15,457 nt of DNA, taken from NCBI GenBank assembly GCA_011620845.1, contig WOYJ01000175.1, positions 1 to 15,457 on the forward strand. Reading direction: 5' to 3'. This DNA is from Methanobacteriaceae archaeon. Lineage in GTDB: Archaea > Methanobacteriota > Methanobacteria > Methanobacteriales > Methanobacteriaceae. Position numbers and translations under genes: made by a program. Positions 13,876-15,457 of this stretch are shown one piece after another. Position 1 is the stretch's first letter; the number at the start of each line of letters is the position of its first letter. Under the pieces are notes generated by a model that worked only from the letters and a program-made list of their open reading frames with translations, did no database searches and was not told the origin of the DNA.

Positions 13876-14490
13876 TTAACATCTATCCAGAAAACAGGAG
13901 GCCATGTCTCTGGTCTTGGGACTGGAACTTTCAAGTTGTGATTTTACAAACTCCCGGATGTTATCTTTATCTTGGGCATCTGGATAGATCTTCATCAGGG
14001 CTTCTATGACGTATGCCCTGACCAGGTCCTTCTGCTTACCCTGATGGATATTTTCAATGTCCAAGAGTAATCCAATTATTTTCGATTGCAACTCTGGCTT
14101 GTTTTTTATGATGGTTGGTGAATTCAATGCCACGTGGGAGGCGTTCATCACCTTCTCACCTCCAAGTATTCCAAAGTAATCATCGAATATTTCACTGAAC
14201 TTATCTTCATCATCAGCCTGGGTGAGGTTGGCCAGGATGTAGATGGCTATATATCTATGGTAATTGTTGGTGCTCAGGAGCAGATCATGGAAATAATCCC
14301 ATTCTGGATATAGAAATTCGGGTTCATCCTTGCTTACAATGAGCAGAGCCTGGAAACTGTTGGATCTGACTGTGTTATCCTTGGATTTGATTCCGGAGAG
14401 TAATTTTTTAAATAAATTCTCATCAGATATAGCATCCTTTGCTAAATTTTTAACATCCAATTTTTTATCTTCTAGGTTATATTCCGACAT
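13876..14490 (-). CDS. HEAT-like helical-repeat protein, function unknown
   Basis: A 204-residue soluble protein predicted from the sequence to be nearly all helical. Paired-helix units with HEAT character are seen at about 24-53 (LFKKLLSGIKSKDNTVRSN with a following helix), 64-90, 136-148 and 157-200, where KTRDMASC marks a repeat's second helix. HEAT proteins are usually binding scaffolds, so a partner is expected, but neighbours give no hint. The N terminus (residues 1-20) is charged and probably disordered. Two cysteines (C199 and C204) stand at the very end. A weak GGTGGG precedes the ATG at about ten bases. The start is reasonable but not certain. Confidence 0.75.
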   Translation of the reverse strand: MSEYNLEDKKLDVKNLAKDAISDENLFKKLLSGIKSKDNTVRSNSFQALLIVSKDEPEFLYPEWDYFHDLLLSTNNYHRYIAIYILANLTQADDEDKFSEIFDDYFGILGGEKVMNASHVALNSPTIIKNKPELQSKIIGLLLDIENIHQGKQKDLVRAYVIEALMKIYPDAQDKDNIREFVKSQLESSSPKTRDMASCFLDRC

Positions 14491-14495
14491 GATAA

Positions 14496-14573
14496 CTACC
14501 CACCAGTAATTCTCTGGTATTTACCGCATGATAGAGGAATGTATTTCCAGTTCCTGAAAAATAGAAAAATCAA
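14496..14573 (-). CDS. Possible 25-residue leader ORF upstream of the HEAT-like gene
   Basis: A TTG codon (14571-14573) lies nine bases behind a full AAGGTGA site (14583-14589) and opens a 25-codon frame (beginning MIFLFFRNWKY) that stops at 14496, five bases before the ATG of the HEAT-like gene. The good ribosome binding site otherwise has no user. It might be a short coupled leader peptide. The N-terminal hydrophobic run is too short for a clear membrane segment. Chance occurrence is quite possible. Confidence 0.2.
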   Translation of the reverse strand: MIFLFFRNWKYIPLSCGKYQRITGG

Positions 14574-14680
14574 CGTTATTATTCACCTTATCCCCCAGAA
14601 ATCCATTATTTCTCTAATTAGCCCATGTATTTGTTAAAAATAATTTATCTGTTTAAAGGATTATCCTTAATCTGGGAAAT

Positions 14681-14713
14681 AAAAAAAAGAATTTAAGGGG
14701 AGGTTTATCCTCC
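14681..14713 (-). terminator. Terminator of the DUF2098 gene
   Basis: On the minus strand GGAGG/CCTCC (14709-14713 with 14699-14703, 5-base loop) spans the end of the gene and is followed by eight T (plus-strand A run 14681-14688). It is a clear hairpin plus T-tract. Confidence 0.6.
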
Positions 14714-15043
14714 ACCATCACAGAGCTCGTTACTCATATCCACGTCTTCCAGCTTCTTCTTGAGTTTAACTGCTTTTTCAACGTCTTTTCTTGCTTTAGG
14801 TGTCTCTTCTTCTTCAACACTTTCTTTGAATGGTTTTCCCCTGAGCTTGATTCGTTTGTAATCACGCTGGTTAATGAGCTCCAAATACTCGCTATTGTAC
14901 CAGAGATCCGTGGTGTCTATTTTTGCCCAGGTTCCTTCGTCATCTGATTTTACATCTAATACTTCGCCCGCACTACCGGTACCTGTGTAACGTACATGCG
15001 AACCCTTTAAGATAGTTTTTCCAGTTGCATCAGCGACTTCCAT
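14705..15043 (-). CDS. DUF2098 family protein with a C-terminal CDGGG tail
   Basis: A 112-residue methanogen protein of unknown function. Residues 1-60 form a small beta domain (KGSHVRYTGTGSAGEVLDV, then WAKIDTTDLWYNSEYLELI) resembling a compact barrel. Residues 73-101 are highly charged and probably a helix or flexible linker. The last five residues are C108-D-G-G-G. An isolated cysteine with a diglycine end is unusual and may be functional. AGGGGGA precedes the ATG at a suitable distance. It lies 57 bases after the PRC-barrel gene and may be co-transcribed with it. A clear terminator follows. Confidence 0.85.
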   Translation of the reverse strand: MEVADATGKTILKGSHVRYTGTGSAGEVLDVKSDDEGTWAKIDTTDLWYNSEYLELINQRDYKRIKLRGKPFKESVEEEETPKARKDVEKAVKLKKKLEDVDMSNELCDGGG

Positions 15044-15100
15044 ATCGATTCCCCCTTTTTATTTTAGACCATTTTAGGTAAAAATTCCAGGGTGGTTTTT

Positions 15101-15373
15101 TTATTCTTTCTCTTCAAAATCTGAATCCTTAACTTCCCTTATATCGGATTTTTCATTCTTCAAGAGCACATAATCCCCCACTTCTTCTATCTGAGAAGGT
15201 GTAATAAATAGATCAGTTCTTCTTAAACCAAAGTCACCAGTAGATATTACGATTCCCTTAATCACGGCTGTTTCAGGTTTTATAATTAGATCGTCAACCT
15301 TACCAATTTCGATAGCCTTCCTATCCACCACTCTTTTACCTAGAAAATCTGTTACCTTCATATTCTGCACCAT
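15101..15373 (-). CDS. PRC-barrel domain protein
   Basis: A 90-residue protein that is essentially one PRC-barrel: FLGKRVVDRKAIEIGKVDDL at about 10-29, IKGIVISTGDFGL at about 38-50, then FITPSQIEEVGDYVLL, and a short acidic tail. Archaeal single-domain PRC proteins are small beta-barrels; some act in cell division, but the role of this one cannot be read from the sequence. Start choice: M1 at 15373 has no ribosome binding site, yet the TATA box at 15394-15406 predicts a nearly leaderless transcript starting near it. M5 at 15361 (MKVTDFLGK) matches the usual family N terminus and has GGTG seven bases upstream. Both are possible. Confidence 0.88.
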   Translation of the reverse strand: MVQNMKVTDFLGKRVVDRKAIEIGKVDDLIIKPETAVIKGIVISTGDFGLRRTDLFITPSQIEEVGDYVLLKNEKSDIREVKDSDFEEKE

Positions 15374-15393
15374 TTTATATTCTGTTTTTGTAG

Positions 15394-15406
15394 TTATATA
15401 TTTTTA
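15394..15406 (-). promoter_or_regulatory. TATA box of the PRC-barrel gene
   Basis: TAAAAATATATAA on the minus strand lies about 20-30 bases before the first ATG at 15373, so the transcript should begin at or near that ATG. Confidence 0.5.
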
Positions 15407-15457
15407 GGGTCTTAGATTTTTTTATGTTTCTGAGAGTTTTTGTAGGGCTGTTTTTGA

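Overview
The window comes from a methanogenic archaeon, most likely of the order Methanobacteriales (Methanobacterium-like). It carries ribosomal protein S17e, a GHMP-type archaeal shikimate kinase, a Hel308 helicase, methanogen-type DUF2098 and UPF0305/DUF2115 proteins, AGGTGAT-type ribosome binding sites and archaeal TATA boxes. As I recall it, the gene order closely follows the MTH799-MTH812 region of Methanothermobacter thermautotrophicus. No rRNA, tRNA, insertion sequence, CRISPR array or replication origin was seen.

Left half (about 71-6795, all on the minus strand, so transcribed right to left): one long biosynthetic operon, probably started from a TATA box near 6865. The order is shikimate kinase, chorismate mutase, rps17e, aspartate kinase (lysC), dapA, dapB, a single-HKD phospholipase-D-type nuclease with C-terminal OB-fold-like domains, and asd. 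The enzymes make aspartate semialdehyde and carry it to dihydrodipicolinate and tetrahydrodipicolinate (lysine branch), and they also include two shikimate-branch steps. In many methanogens aspartate semialdehyde is also a precursor of the aromatic ring, which gives a reason for the grouping. The nuclease gene is very AT-rich and sits between dapB and asd like a later insertion.

Middle (6796-7613): an 818-base AT-rich intergenic region without a convincing protein gene. It holds two inverted repeats, three to four degenerate 30-32 base repeats, and a perfect 13-bp stem with T-runs on both sides. That terminator has no gene in front of it, which makes a small non-coding RNA a reasonable hypothesis.

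Right half, plus strand (7614-13409): a thioredoxin/glutaredoxin-like CPYC protein, CbiD (cobalamin corrin-ring methylation), a GT4 glycosyltransferase, MoaC (molybdopterin synthesis), the Hel308 DNA repair helicase and a UPF0305/DUF2115 protein. Separate TATA boxes are visible before the thioredoxin-like gene, moaC and hel308.

Right end, minus strand (13525-15373): a doubtful small AT-rich gene with its own TATA box and terminator, a HEAT-like helical-repeat protein, a DUF2098 protein ending in Cys-Asp-Gly-Gly-Gly, and a PRC-barrel protein. The most interesting items are the HKD-OB nuclease fusion inside the dap operon and the possible non-coding RNA locus at 6960-7410.
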